The notes: generated by a model from the letters alone, not told the origin. A DNA stretch of 64,000 bases from Actinomyces slackii (GCF_900637295.1 NZ_LR134363.1:2976001-3040000); one strand, 5' to 3'. Counted from the stretch's first letter, positions 24,647 through 32,912 are shown. Made by a program: numbers and translations.

Positions 24647-25138
24647 TCATCCCTCAGAGAGGTCCTTGAAGTAGCGGGCCACCGGCCAGCGCTGGAATCC
24701 GAGGGCCTCATACGAGGCCCGTGCAGGCGCGTGCCCCGGATCGCCTCCGGTCTCCACCATGACCATGCTCATCCCGGCGCTGCGCGCCCGCTCCATGGAG
24801 CGCTCCATGAGCGCGCGGCCGATCCCCTGGCCTTGGAAGGCGGGGTCCACGACCACGACGTAGACCTCGGCCATGCGGTCTTCGGGATGAAGACGGGTGC
24901 AGACCCAGCCCACTGGCCTGCCGTCGAGCACGGCCACGTCCACGCCCTGACTCTCCTGGTCCAGCACTGCGGACAGGTCGGCCCTCTGGCGCGCCCTCCA
25001 GCCCTCCGGATAGAACGAGCGAAAGACGAAGGTGGGAACTGCGGCCTCAGTCTGCGGGAAGACGGGCTCCCATGCCCTGAGCGACAACTCCAGGAGCTCA
25101 CGGCGCCAGCCCGCCTGATAGGCAACGATCTCAAGCAC
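24647..25138 (-). CDS. GNAT family N-acetyltransferase
   Basis: 163 residues. The acetyl-CoA-binding motif is Q-G-Q-G-I-G-R-A (about 102-109) after EVYVVVVDPAF, with the C-terminal ARASYEALGFQ segment typical of GNAT enzymes. The substrate is unknown. GTG 25138 is the start; TAGGCT (25150-25145) lies 6 nt upstream, so the mRNA is probably leaderless. It converges with the dehydrogenase; the 64-bp gap shows no clear hairpin. Confidence 0.85.
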   Translation of the reverse strand: MLEIVAYQAGWRRELLELSLRAWEPVFPQTEAAVPTFVFRSFYPEGWRARQRADLSAVLDQESQGVDVAVLDGRPVGWVCTRLHPEDRMAEVYVVVVDPAFQGQGIGRALMERSMERARSAGMSMVMVETGGDPGHAPARASYEALGFQRWPVARYFKDLSEG

Positions 25139-25144
25139 GCCGGC

Positions 25145-25150
25145 AGCCTA
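25145..25150 (-). promoter_or_regulatory. -10 element (TAGGCT) of the GNAT gene
   Basis: TAGGCT on the minus strand, 6 nt before the GTG at 25138. It fits the leaderless pattern seen elsewhere in this window. Confidence 0.4.
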
Positions 25151-25203
25151 TCGTTGGCCATCGCCGTCCCCGACGAGCCTTCATCGGGCCCTTGGGGCCC
25201 GTC

Positions 25204-25758
25204 TCAGCCCAGGCGATCCAGTGCGGGGCGGGGTGCGGTGAGCGCGGCGGCGTACTGCCGGGCGCGCTCGGCGAGCTGCTCATCCGAGATCCTCATGGAG
25301 CCGATCGTGGCGAAGGGCTCGACGTAGGTGAGGTTGCACCGGTTGGCCGTGGCCTGGAAGGGTCGCAGGAGCTCGGTCACCGTGTAGGTGAAGGCGCCCT
25401 CGCGGCCGTACTCCTCGGCACCCGGGGACACGGCGATGAGCAGCTCCTTGCCCACCAGGGCCTTGCCCACCAGGGCCTTGCCCTTCGAGCCGTAGGCCCA
25501 TCCGTGGGTGAGCACGTCGTCCTGCCACTGCTTGAGCAGGGAGGGCGAGGAGTACCAGTACATGGGGAACTGCAGGACGATCCGGTCGGCGGCCTCCACG
25601 GCAGTCTGCTCGGCCTCGACGTCGATGACGCCGTCGGGGTAGAGCTCGTAAAGGCGGCGGACGGTGACGCCCTGCTCGCCCTCGGCGGCTTCAGCCAGCG
25701 CCCGGTTGACGCGCGATGACTCAAAGCGCGGGTGGGCCAGGATGACGAGTGTCTTCAT
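25204..25758 (-). CDS. NAD(P)H oxidoreductase, flavodoxin-like fold (KefF/MdaB type)
   Basis: 184 residues. It is an FMN/FAD quinone-reductase family protein with VILAHPRFESSRVNRAL, FPMYWYSSPSLLKQWQDDVL and HGWAYG motifs. It probably reduces quinones or electrophiles with NAD(P)H in the cytoplasm. The ATG at 25758 has AGGAGG just upstream; ATG 25761 is too close to it. A 15-bp tandem duplication (25451-25480) adds an extra KALVG unit before KELLIAV. It is about 42% identical by eye to the oxidoreductase half of the fusion at 28588. A MerR-like half-site overlaps its promoter. Confidence 0.88.
   Translation of the reverse strand: MKTLVILAHPRFESSRVNRALAEAAEGEQGVTVRRLYELYPDGVIDVEAEQTAVEAADRIVLQFPMYWYSSPSLLKQWQDDVLTHGWAYGSKGKALVGKALVGKELLIAVSPGAEEYGREGAFTYTVTELLRPFQATANRCNLTYVEPFATIGSMRISDEQLAERARQYAAALTAPRPALDRLG
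25451..25480 (-). repeat. 15-bp tandem duplication inside the oxidoreductase gene
   Basis: Two perfect copies of CCCACCAGGGCCTTG in tandem. They insert five residues and keep the frame. Confidence 0.85.
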
Positions 25759-25778
25759 CATTCCTCCTGTAGTCGGGG

Positions 25779-25798
25779 TTGTTGATTGATTCAAATCG
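25779..25798 (-). promoter_or_regulatory. Candidate MerR-type operator/promoter of the NAD(P)H oxidoreductase
   Basis: On the minus strand CGATTTGAATC matches the half-site CGATTTGAA upstream of the hydrolase at 27886. TTGAAT may serve as a -35, with TACAGG 17 bp downstream as the -10. Confidence 0.4.
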
Positions 25799-25869
25799 CT
25801 CGCGGTGCGGTGCGATGACAGCATCGCCGCTCGGCGTCGCCTCGCAGGGCCAGGGTCGACCCGGCAGGA

Positions 25870-26868
25870 TCAGTGCTGATAGAGGTCGAGGTCGGCGAAG
25901 AATCCGTCCATGTCCTTGACGGCTGTCACGAAGGCATCTCCGAAGAACTCGTGCCCGCCTCCCGGGACCACCTCGTAGGTCGAGTTGGGGTAGACCTCGT
26001 GAGCGCGCTCGGAGTAACTGGCCGGGACCGTGGTGTCGCGGTCACCGTGGAGGAGCAGTACGGGGCCGCTGTAGGCACCGATCTCGGAGTAGACGTCGTA
26101 ATCCCACATGTCCTCGGCGTAGATGCGACCGACGTCGATCCAGTCGATATAGCGGAAGGTCTGGGGCACATCGTCAAGGCTGGCGAAGTCGCTGTGCAAC
26201 TGATCGGGGATGATGAAGGCCGGATAGGCCAGAACCATCCCGGCGATCTCATCGGGGATCCGGGTGGCGGTCACGGCCGCCACCAAGCCCCCCTGGCTCC
26301 CTCCATGCAGCAGGATTCGATCCTGGTCCACCCATGACCAGCCCTGGGCCTCATGCACGACGGCCTCCAGGTCCCGGGCCTCGGTGAGCACCGACATCTC
26401 GGTCGTCGAGCCCTGGGAACGACTTCCCGAGATGGAGCCGCCGGGGAAGTCGAAGACGTAGTAGGCGATGCCCCGCGAGGCGAAGTACTCCGCGTACCCC
26501 TCCCCCGTGCGATGACTGGTGCCCAACTCATGGGCGAAGATGACGAGGCGGTGCGGTCCCGGGGTGTCGGGGATATAGGCGCGGCCCCAGATGGTGCGGC
26601 CCTCACTGCTCGCAGTGATCTCCTCAGTGGTGTAGGGGATATCGCCTGCCTCTGCGCTCTGATCGCCGGAGGCTCCGGGGGCATAGGTACCCGACGGCGA
26701 GGATGTCATCGTGCTCCCTTGAGGTCTTTCATCGGTGTTGGTCGGTCGAGACTGCGGTACGCAGGCGGCGATGAGCATGCTGAACACGATGAGCGCGACC
26801 AGGATGCCCCTCGACCGGGTGGGCGGGACGGTGATGGTGGATGTCTCCTTGAGTCCCATCGCTCTCAT
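25870..26868 (-). CDS. Alpha/beta hydrolase lipoprotein
   Basis: 332 residues. The signal peptide ends in the lipobox LIAAC (Cys36), followed by a Ser/Gly-rich spacer to about residue 72, so the enzyme is probably anchored outside the membrane. The hydrolase core has the nucleophile motif HGGSQGG (S191), an acid in LLHGDRDTTVP and a His in PGGGHEFFG. The substrate is unknown. AAGGAG lies 2 nt before the ATG at 26868 and 11 nt before the ATG at 26859, so the start could be either. It is downstream of a second hydrolase on the same strand, 79 bp away. Confidence 0.82.
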   Translation of the reverse strand: MRAMGLKETSTITVPPTRSRGILVALIVFSMLIAACVPQSRPTNTDERPQGSTMTSSPSGTYAPGASGDQSAEAGDIPYTTEEITASSEGRTIWGRAYIPDTPGPHRLVIFAHELGTSHRTGEGYAEYFASRGIAYYVFDFPGGSISGSRSQGSTTEMSVLTEARDLEAVVHEAQGWSWVDQDRILLHGGSQGGLVAAVTATRIPDEIAGMVLAYPAFIIPDQLHSDFASLDDVPQTFRYIDWIDVGRIYAEDMWDYDVYSEIGAYSGPVLLLHGDRDTTVPASYSERAHEVYPNSTYEVVPGGGHEFFGDAFVTAVKDMDGFFADLDLYQH

Positions 26869-26947
26869 GACTCCTTCGCCTCTCCTGGTGCCGCACGGCG
26901 AGGTCCGGGGCGGTCTCCGCAGGAGGCGCCGGCCCGGACCAGCGGCC

Positions 26948-27886
26948 TCACCGGGACAGCGACTCCGACAGGAAGGCGTCGATCTGCTCGAATGGGATGA
27001 GATCCATGCGGTGGTAGAGGTCCACGTGCCCCGCCCCGGGGGCGACGAGCAGGCGCTTGTCGGTGGTCAGGCGCTCGTGGATCGCCTCGGACAGGGGACG
27101 GGTCGCGGCCTGCTCGCCCACCACGGTGAGCACCGGCACCTCGATCCAGTCGGGGTGGGACAGCTCGGGGAAGTTCATGAAGGACAGGTTCGAGGTGGCC
27201 GTGAACTGAGTCGTGGAGTTGTGATGATGCCCCGTCTCCCTCCAGTAGAAGGCGCCGAACTCGCTCATGGGGTTGTCCTCGCTCAAGGTCATGGGCGAGC
27301 CCATGGCGGCCATCGCCGGACTGGGGGAGCCGAAGTCCAGGTAGCGCTGCTCGGCCAGGTCGGCCAGAGCGGCGCGCCTGGCCTCGGCGTCGGAGTACAG
27401 GGGCAGGAAGTTGGCGGAGATGTCGATCATGGACACGCTGACCACGGCCCTGATGCGCGGGTCCACCTGGGCGGCGGTCAGGCCGAAGGCACCGGAGGCG
27501 CACACGCCCACCACGCCCAGGCGCTGGCGGTCCACGAAGGACCTGGTGCCCAAGTAGTCGATGCCGGCGTGGAAGTCCTCCACGAAGACGTCGGTGGACG
27601 AGACGTGCCGGGGGCTGCCCTCGGAGTAGCCGTTGTAGGAGGTGTCGAAGGCCAGGGCGGCATACCCCCGACGGGCCAGCTCGTTGGCGTAGATGCCGGC
27701 GGCCTGCTCCTTGACCGCACCATAGGGGGAACCGACCAGGACCCCGGTGAGCGAGGCCTCTTCGCCGATTCCTCGAGGCACATAGAGGTCCGCTGCCAGG
27801 GTGATGCCGTAGCGGTTGGCGAAGCTAACGTGGCGGCGCTCAACGGAGGGGTCGAGATCGAAGATGTAGTTGCCGTCCTGGGCCAT
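26948..27886 (-). CDS. Alpha/beta hydrolase
   Basis: 312 residues, with no signal peptide, so likely cytoplasmic. The nucleophile elbow is GVCASGAFG (S131), as in YcjY/dienelactone-hydrolase-like proteins, and a late His lies in PGAGHVDLYHRMD. The region YVPRG...YGAVKEQAAGIYANELARRGYAALAFD is typical of this subgroup. The substrate is unknown. It is divergent from merR, with a palindromic MerR-style site between them, and is probably the first gene of a minus-strand run that continues to the lipoprotein hydrolase. Confidence 0.82.
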   Translation of the reverse strand: MAQDGNYIFDLDPSVERRHVSFANRYGITLAADLYVPRGIGEEASLTGVLVGSPYGAVKEQAAGIYANELARRGYAALAFDTSYNGYSEGSPRHVSSTDVFVEDFHAGIDYLGTRSFVDRQRLGVVGVCASGAFGLTAAQVDPRIRAVVSVSMIDISANFLPLYSDAEARRAALADLAEQRYLDFGSPSPAMAAMGSPMTLSEDNPMSEFGAFYWRETGHHHNSTTQFTATSNLSFMNFPELSHPDWIEVPVLTVVGEQAATRPLSEAIHERLTTDKRLLVAPGAGHVDLYHRMDLIPFEQIDAFLSESLSR

Positions 27887-27985
27887 GAGGGATCCTCTCG
27901 ATAGGTCGGTGGCAGGCGGCGCAGGAGCGCGATGAGCGCAACTGGTGCCGGGCGTGCTTGTCCCGCCGCGGGACCATCATTAACG

Positions 27986-28001
27986 TTGAAGTGAGGTTCA
28001 A
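27986..28001. promoter_or_regulatory. Candidate MerR operator
   Basis: TTGAA-N6-TTCAA palindrome between the divergent hydrolase (start 27886) and merR (start 28081). The right half extends as TTCAAATCG, which recurs upstream of the oxidoreductase at 25758. Confidence 0.5.
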
Positions 28002-28080
28002 ATCGATATGCGATCGCATGACCTCCCTCACAGGATCCCGTATCCGCCCATCCGCGCAGCCCCAGGATCGGAGAAAGCGC

Positions 28081-28563
28081 ATGACCTACACCATCGGAGA
28101 GGCGGCCAGCAGAATGGGCATCGCCACCTCCACCATCCGCTACTACGACAAGGAGGGCCTCCTGCCCACGCTGTCGCGCACAACCGGAGGAAACAGGCGG
28201 CTGACCGATGAGGATCTGGGGGCCCTGGAGATGATCGTCTGTCTCAAGACCTCCGGTTTGCCGATTAGGGGAATCCGTCAGTACATGTCCTGGCTCTCCG
28301 AGGGTGATGCCACGCTGCCCCAGCGCCTGGTCCTCTTCAGGCAGCGACGCCAGGACATTCTGGAGCAGATCGACCGGCTCCGCAGCGCCCTGGAGATTGT
28401 GGAGTACAAGTCCTGGTACTACGAGCGCGCCATGGAACTGGGCGGGGAGCGCGCAGTCCTGGAGATGGACCTGGCCAGGGTCCCGGAGGCATGGCGCACC
28501 CTGCACTCGCGCGTGGCCGCCAATAACTCCTTGACCGCTGCCGTTGAGCGGGATGCACCCTGA
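28081..28563 (+). CDS. MerR family transcriptional regulator
   Basis: 160 residues. The winged helix-turn-helix begins at the N-terminus (YTIGEAASRMGIATSTIRYYDKEGLL) with TGGNRRLTDEDL following, then a coiled-coil dimerisation helix (about 80-118). There is no Cys-rich metal site, so it resembles the organic-effector or NmlR-like members. The ATG at 28081 is chosen because the upstream open frame crosses the operator. It likely controls the divergent hydrolase and perhaps the oxidoreductase. Confidence 0.88.
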   Translation: MTYTIGEAASRMGIATSTIRYYDKEGLLPTLSRTTGGNRRLTDEDLGALEMIVCLKTSGLPIRGIRQYMSWLSEGDATLPQRLVLFRQRRQDILEQIDRLRSALEIVEYKSWYYERAMELGGERAVLEMDLARVPEAWRTLHSRVAANNSLTAAVERDAP

Positions 28564-28573
28564 TCCGCGCCCG

Positions 28574-28590
28574 TGAGCGCCGGGCGCTCA
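28574..28590. terminator. Small bidirectional hairpin between merR and the TetR-oxidoreductase gene
   Basis: An 8-bp perfect stem TGAGCGCC/GGCGCTCA around a single G. It overlaps the stop codon of the minus-strand gene in a 24-bp convergent gap. Confidence 0.45.
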
Positions 28591-29907
28591 GCCGAAGATA
28601 TCGAGAACCGGCAACTTGCTCGCCGAGAGCACGGCGGCGTAGTCCTCGGCGCGCTGGGCGATGGCCTCGTCGGTGATCTCCAGGGCGCCCACCGACAAGA
28701 AGGGCACCATGTACTTGGTGCCGATGACCCGGGAGGTGCCCTGCATGGGGCGCAGGAACTCGTGAACCGTGAAGATATGCGCGCCCTCACGGCCGTAGGC
28801 GCTGCCGGACCCGCCCACTGAGACGGCCAGGAGGAGCTCCTTGCCGTGAAGGGCGGTGCCGGTGGACCCGTAGGCCCACCCGAAGGTCAGCACGTCGTCG
28901 AGCCACTTCTTGAGCAGCGGGGTGGTGGACAGCCAGTACATGGGGTACTGCAGCACGATGCGGTCGGCGGCCAGCAGCGCCTGCTGCTCGGCCTCCACAT
29001 CGATGGTGAAGTCGGGGTAGATGTCGTACATGTACCGCACGGTGATGTCGCCGCCGAGAGTCTCCGCCCGAGCCGCCAGGGCCTTGTTGACCCGAGAGTT
29101 CTCGATGTCGGGGTGGAAGACGAGGACGAGGGTGTTCATAGGTGGCTCCGTTTCCTGTGCTGCGTGCGGGGAGTCTGCTGAGGCGGCGCCGTGTGCGCCC
29201 GGGCCGGCGGCCATCACCGCGGTGCTGGCGCGCAGCCCCTCGATGAGAATCTCGATCTTGGTTCCCAGGGAGGCCGCATCCGCCCAGGACTCCTGGGGCC
29301 TGAGGGCGGCAAGATCGCTGCTGCGCGGGCCGAAGCCCTGGACCCCCTCGACCCCGAAGGTCGCCCCGTCCTGCCCGTAGTACTCGTCCCACACCTGGGT
29401 CGCCGCATCGATGCCGCGCTGCCCGGGTCCGGCGGGGCCGCGCAGGGCGGCCGCCGAGCGGTGGGCGGTCAGGACGATGCCCACCAGGTGGTCGAGGGCC
29501 AGGTAGGCGTCCGCCTCGGCCAGGCCCGCTTCAACCAACGCGGTATGGGAGCGCTTGACCGCGGGCGCGAAGGGGACCCCGGCCCAGGGAATGTCGATGA
29601 GCGTGTGGTCCAGGCCGGGGTAGTGCTCCAGCATCGTCCAGATGGAGTCGGCCAGGTAGCGCAGGTGATCGGCCCAGTCCAGCCCCGTACGAGGCAGCCG
29701 CAGGCCGGCGGCCACGCGCTCCATGCAGGCGGCCAGGAGATCGTCGCGAGAGGCCACCGCCCGGCGCAGGTCGGCGGGCTGCACTCCCAGTCGCTTGGCC
29801 ACCTTCCCCATGGTGAAGGCGTCCACGCCGATCTCCAGGGCTGCGGCGACGACGTCATCCCGCTTTATGCCGCCGGAGGGCTCGTCATCTTCCCAGTCCT
29901 GTGTCAT
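28588..29907 (-). CDS. TetR-type regulator fused in frame to a NAD(P)H oxidoreductase
   Basis: One uninterrupted frame of 439 residues from ATG 29907. Residues 1-60 hold a TetR-like helix-turn-helix (DDVVAAALEIGVDAFTMGKVAKRLGV), and residues 60-233 a helical domain like a TetR C-terminal ligand domain (tetracycline-repressor-type YLALDHLVGIVLTAH). After a linker, residues 257-439 are a KefF/MdaB-like oxidoreductase (LVLVFHPDIENSRVNKAL, YPMYWLSTTPLLKKW, GWAYG). GGAG at 29146-29149 places a second ribosome start at ATG 29139, so the oxidoreductase may also be made alone. Either a true redox-sensing repressor, or two genes whose intervening stop was lost. Confidence 0.8.
   Translation of the reverse strand: MTQDWEDDEPSGGIKRDDVVAAALEIGVDAFTMGKVAKRLGVQPADLRRAVASRDDLLAACMERVAAGLRLPRTGLDWADHLRYLADSIWTMLEHYPGLDHTLIDIPWAGVPFAPAVKRSHTALVEAGLAEADAYLALDHLVGIVLTAHRSAAALRGPAGPGQRGIDAATQVWDEYYGQDGATFGVEGVQGFGPRSSDLAALRPQESWADAASLGTKIEILIEGLRASTAVMAAGPGAHGAASADSPHAAQETEPPMNTLVLVFHPDIENSRVNKALAARAETLGGDITVRYMYDIYPDFTIDVEAEQQALLAADRIVLQYPMYWLSTTPLLKKWLDDVLTFGWAYGSTGTALHGKELLLAVSVGGSGSAYGREGAHIFTVHEFLRPMQGTSRVIGTKYMVPFLSVGALEITDEAIAQRAEDYAAVLSASKLPVLDIFG
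29137..29149 (-). promoter_or_regulatory. Internal ribosome binding site and start within the TetR-oxidoreductase fusion
   Basis: GGAG, a 6-nt spacer, then ATG at 29139 at the junction of the two domains. This allows separate synthesis of the 183-residue oxidoreductase half. Confidence 0.5.
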
Positions 29908-30120
29908 GGTCACCACAATAACGAAGCGGTAACAGGTGCGCCAACTTCGGTGAGTCCCTTCGGAAACTCCATGCGGGACGGCCTTGCGGCCACCCGCGAC
30001 CCTGAGTGCTGACCCCGCGCGGATCGTCAAACCCGCTTTGGGTCAGGCACGACGCCGACCACCGCCTTCCTCCTCACCGGCCCCTCCAGTAATGGTGGGG
30101 TTGGGCACAGCGGGCCAACG

Positions 30121-30672
30121 TCACGCCCCGGCCTGCCGCCATCCGCGTACCGAGCGCTCTCCCAGGACCGCCAGCGCTGCGCCGTGAACCACGGACAGCA
30201 GTGGAACCACGCTCAGAGCGGCGAGAACCGCACTCCGGTCGATATCGGACAGTCCACGGCGCGCCCAGATCCAGTAGGGCAGAACGATGGTGGGACTGGT
30301 TGCCACGCCGGTGGCATATCCGCGCAGAGCCGCGGCTCCAGCCATATGGAGCAGCCCGTGAACCCCGAAGGCGAGCACAGCGCCCCGGAATAGGGGCGAA
30401 GCACCGCCACTGCGGATGCCCCGACGGCTGACTGCTGTGACGATCACCGCCATGATGCCGATGCTCAGGGTCACATGCTCCTGGGAGACGCCGCGCTCGC
30501 GCAAGCCCTCGGTCATGGGAACCGCCCGGGGCAGGCGCCGCAGCGTGCGCGCAGAGGCGGGCGACATCGTCACCAGCTCCTCGGCGTCATGCAAAGCCCA
30601 GGCCGCGAGTAGACCCATGCACACGCAGTTCATCGAGCAGGGCGATCCAGCCCCGTCAGACATGCTGACCAT
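30121..30672 (-). CDS. HXXEE domain membrane protein
   Basis: 183 residues. The signature H28-D-A-E31-E32 is followed by four or five hydrophobic segments, several with His (GVHGLLHMAGAAALRGY), matching the HXXEE family of predicted membrane proteins with unknown, possibly enzymatic, function. The ATG at 30672 or the ATG at 30663 may be the start; no good ribosome binding site is seen. The 213-bp gap to the fusion gene at 29907 shows no feature I can name. Confidence 0.7.
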   Translation of the reverse strand: MVSMSDGAGSPCSMNCVCMGLLAAWALHDAEELVTMSPASARTLRRLPRAVPMTEGLRERGVSQEHVTLSIGIMAVIVTAVSRRGIRSGGASPLFRGAVLAFGVHGLLHMAGAAALRGYATGVATSPTIVLPYWIWARRGLSDIDRSAVLAALSVVPLLSVVHGAALAVLGERSVRGWRQAGA

Positions 30673-30968
30673 GGGCGATACCCTACTGAGGACCGCCTGC
30701 CGGAGTGACCACCGGCGAAGCGCTGGCCGACCTCGACCGCCCCACCGATGAGCCCCTCTCCTCGCTCGCCGGAGACAGCGCTCTCATCGACGTCGACGTC
30801 GCGCACGATCCGCTGGCTGGGACGCGAGACCTACTCAATGGCTGCTTCCTGAGGTCGACGGCGATCAGTCAGGCGAGCGCGGGGTACCCCTGTACACGCA
30901 AGGACACAAGGACACAGAACAGGTCACCATCTGCGCCCGGGCTGCGGGCCAGCCTCACCCCCGCCCGC
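30673..30968. other. Gap between the HXXEE gene and hisN with no assignable gene
   Basis: About 300 bp. The plus-strand frame of hisN stays open from about 30705, but the translated sequence matches nothing I recognise, and the hisN family begins at 30981. It may contain the promoters of both divergent genes or a decayed reading frame. Confidence 0.4.
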
Positions 30969-30974
30969 TACCGT
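30969..30974 (+). promoter_or_regulatory. -10 element (TACCGT) of hisN
   Basis: TACCGT lies 6 nt before the ATG at 30981, predicting a leaderless mRNA. Confidence 0.4.
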
Positions 30975-30980
30975 GGTGTC

Positions 30981-31808
30981 ATGAGCGACACCGCCGCCCC
31001 CACGCCCCCGGTCACCGAGCGCCGGTGGCGCGACGACCTCCACCTGGCCCACATGATCGCCGACCAGGTGGATCGCCTGACCCAGGCCCGATTCGACGCC
31101 CGGGACTTCACCGTGGAGACGAAGCCGGACCTGACCCCGGTCACCGAGGCGGACCGGGAGGCCGAGCGCGCCATCCGCGAGCACCTGGGGCGGGCCCGGG
31201 GCCGCGACTCAGTACTGGGCGAGGAGATGCCCACCACTGGCCGCTCCCCCAGGCAGTGGGTCATCGACCCGATCGACGGCACCAAGAACTTCGTGCGGGG
31301 AGTCCCGGTGTGGGCCACGCTCATCGCGCTGGTCGAGGACGGCCAGGTCGTCGTCGGCCTGGTCTCCGCCCCGGCGATGACGCGCCGCTGGTGGGCGGTC
31401 AAGGGCGGCGGCGCCTGGACGGGCCGCTCCCTGAGCTCCGCGCGCCGCCTGTCGGTCTCCCGGGTCTCCCACCTGGCCGATGCCTCCCTGTCCTACTCCT
31501 CCCTGTCGGGCTGGGCCACGGCCAAGCGGCTGCGCGGGATGCTGGGCCTCATGCAGGCCTGCTGGCGCACCCGCGCCTATGGCGACTTCTGGTCCTACAT
31601 GCTCCTGGCCGAGGGCGCCGTCGACCTGGCCGCCGAGCCCGAGCTGGAGCTCTACGACATGGCGGCACTGGTTCCCATCGTCACCGAGGCGGGCGGCACC
31701 TTCACCTCGCTGAGCTGGCAGGCCGGGCCCTTCGGCGGCAATGCGGTGGCCTCCAACACCCTGCTGCACGGCGCTGTCATGGAGCACCTGGGCACGGAGA
31801 CGGACTGA
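30981..31808 (+). CDS. hisN: Histidinol-phosphatase HisN (inositol monophosphatase family)
   Basis: 275 residues. It is a metal-dependent phosphatase; in actinobacteria this family supplies the histidinol-phosphate phosphatase of histidine synthesis. Metal-binding motifs are GEEMP (E81, E82), WVIDPIDGTKNF (D96, D99) and a C-terminal YDMAALVPIVTEAGG. The start at 30981 is supported by a TACCGT box at leaderless spacing. An inositol or other sugar-phosphate substrate cannot be excluded. uppP follows on the same strand. Confidence 0.85.
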   Translation: MSDTAAPTPPVTERRWRDDLHLAHMIADQVDRLTQARFDARDFTVETKPDLTPVTEADREAERAIREHLGRARGRDSVLGEEMPTTGRSPRQWVIDPIDGTKNFVRGVPVWATLIALVEDGQVVVGLVSAPAMTRRWWAVKGGGAWTGRSLSSARRLSVSRVSHLADASLSYSSLSGWATAKRLRGMLGLMQACWRTRAYGDFWSYMLLAEGAVDLAAEPELELYDMAALVPIVTEAGGTFTSLSWQAGPFGGNAVASNTLLHGAVMEHLGTETD

Positions 31809-31924
31809 CGGACTGACTGCGTCTGGTTGTGCCCGACCCTCCCACCTGCCGCCGCGCCATGCTCTGAGGGCGGTGCCACAGCCGAGGATGCTCCACCGGC
31901 ATGTTCTGGCGACCCCGGCGCCGG

Positions 31925-31930
31925 TAGCCT
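31925..31930 (+). promoter_or_regulatory. Candidate -10 element (TAGCCT) of uppP
   Basis: TAGCCT is 51 bp upstream of the TTG start, which leaves a leader of about 40 nt containing a GGGAG site. Confidence 0.35.
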
Positions 31931-31981
31931 GCCACCCGGGCCACCCGCCCCACCCGTCCCGCTCAACCTCTGGGAGTTCCA

Positions 31982-32818
31982 TTGAACTGGCTGCACGCCG
32001 TCATCCTCGGCATCGTCGAGGGCATCACCGAGTTCCTGCCCGTGTCCTCCACCGGCCATCTCAACATCGTGGAGAAGCTCCTGGGCTATGAGATCGACTC
32101 GGCGGGGATGACCGCCTTCACGGCGGTCATCCAGATCGGCGCGATCCTGGCGGCCGTCATCTACTTCTGGGGCGACATCGTGCGGATCGCCGTGGCCTGG
32201 TGCAAGGGCCTGGTCTCCAAGCCCGAGCGCAGCGACCCGGACTACACCCTGGGCTGGGGCGTGATCCTGGGCTCGATCCCCGTGGCCGTGGTGGGCCTGC
32301 TCCTGGAGGACTTCATCGAGGTCACCGCCCGGTCCCTGTGGATCATCGCCGGCGCCCTCATCATCTGGTCGGCCGTCATGTGGCTGGCCGACCGTCAGAC
32401 CAACCTGACCAAGGGCATGCGGGACGTGACGATCAAGGACGCCCTCATCATCGGCTGCTTCCAGGCCCTGGCCCCGGTCCTTCCCGGCATCTCCCGCTCG
32501 GGGGCCACGATCTCAGCGGGACTGTTCCTGCGCTTCGACCGCGTGACGGCCACGCGCCTGTCCTTCTTCATGGGCATCCCCGCCCTGGTGGCCGCCGGCC
32601 TCCAGCAGGCGGTGACCTCCGCCGACGAGATCGGCGCCACCGTGGGATGGTCGGCCACGATCATCGCCACCGTGGTCTCGGGCATCGTGGCCTACGCGAC
32701 CATCGCCTGGCTGCTGAAGTTCGTCTCCTCCAACAAGTTCACCTCCTTCCTCATCTATCGCGTCATCCTGGGCCTGGTCATCGTCGGCCTGGTGGCCTCG
32801 GGCACCATCGCCGCCTGA
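31982..32818 (+). CDS. uppP: Undecaprenyl-diphosphatase UppP (BacA)
   Basis: 278 residues with about eight hydrophobic helices. It recycles the lipid carrier undecaprenyl pyrophosphate for cell-wall synthesis in the membrane. The family motifs EGITEFLPVSSTGHL (13-27) and PGISRSGATI are intact. The start is a TTG at 31982 with GGGAG 5 nt before it; the family N-terminus (NWLHAVILGIVEG) begins exactly there. Confidence 0.96.
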   Translation: MNWLHAVILGIVEGITEFLPVSSTGHLNIVEKLLGYEIDSAGMTAFTAVIQIGAILAAVIYFWGDIVRIAVAWCKGLVSKPERSDPDYTLGWGVILGSIPVAVVGLLLEDFIEVTARSLWIIAGALIIWSAVMWLADRQTNLTKGMRDVTIKDALIIGCFQALAPVLPGISRSGATISAGLFLRFDRVTATRLSFFMGIPALVAAGLQQAVTSADEIGATVGWSATIIATVVSGIVAYATIAWLLKFVSSNKFTSFLIYRVILGLVIVGLVASGTIAA

Positions 32819-32912
32819 CTCCCGCGCGCCGTGCGCGGTTCCCTGGCGCGAGCCTCAGGGCGCGGCGTCACGGGGCGGAATTCGTGTCGGCGCCCTGTGA
32901 GAGGGTGAGGCC

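Noticed and set aside
29915..29945. TetR operator from ATAAC/GTAAC repeats
   Set aside because: The repeats are direct, not inverted, and short; no convincing dyad could be drawn.
30705..30980. N-terminal extension of HisN
   Set aside because: The extra 92 residues match no part of the family, and a leaderless promoter points to 30981.
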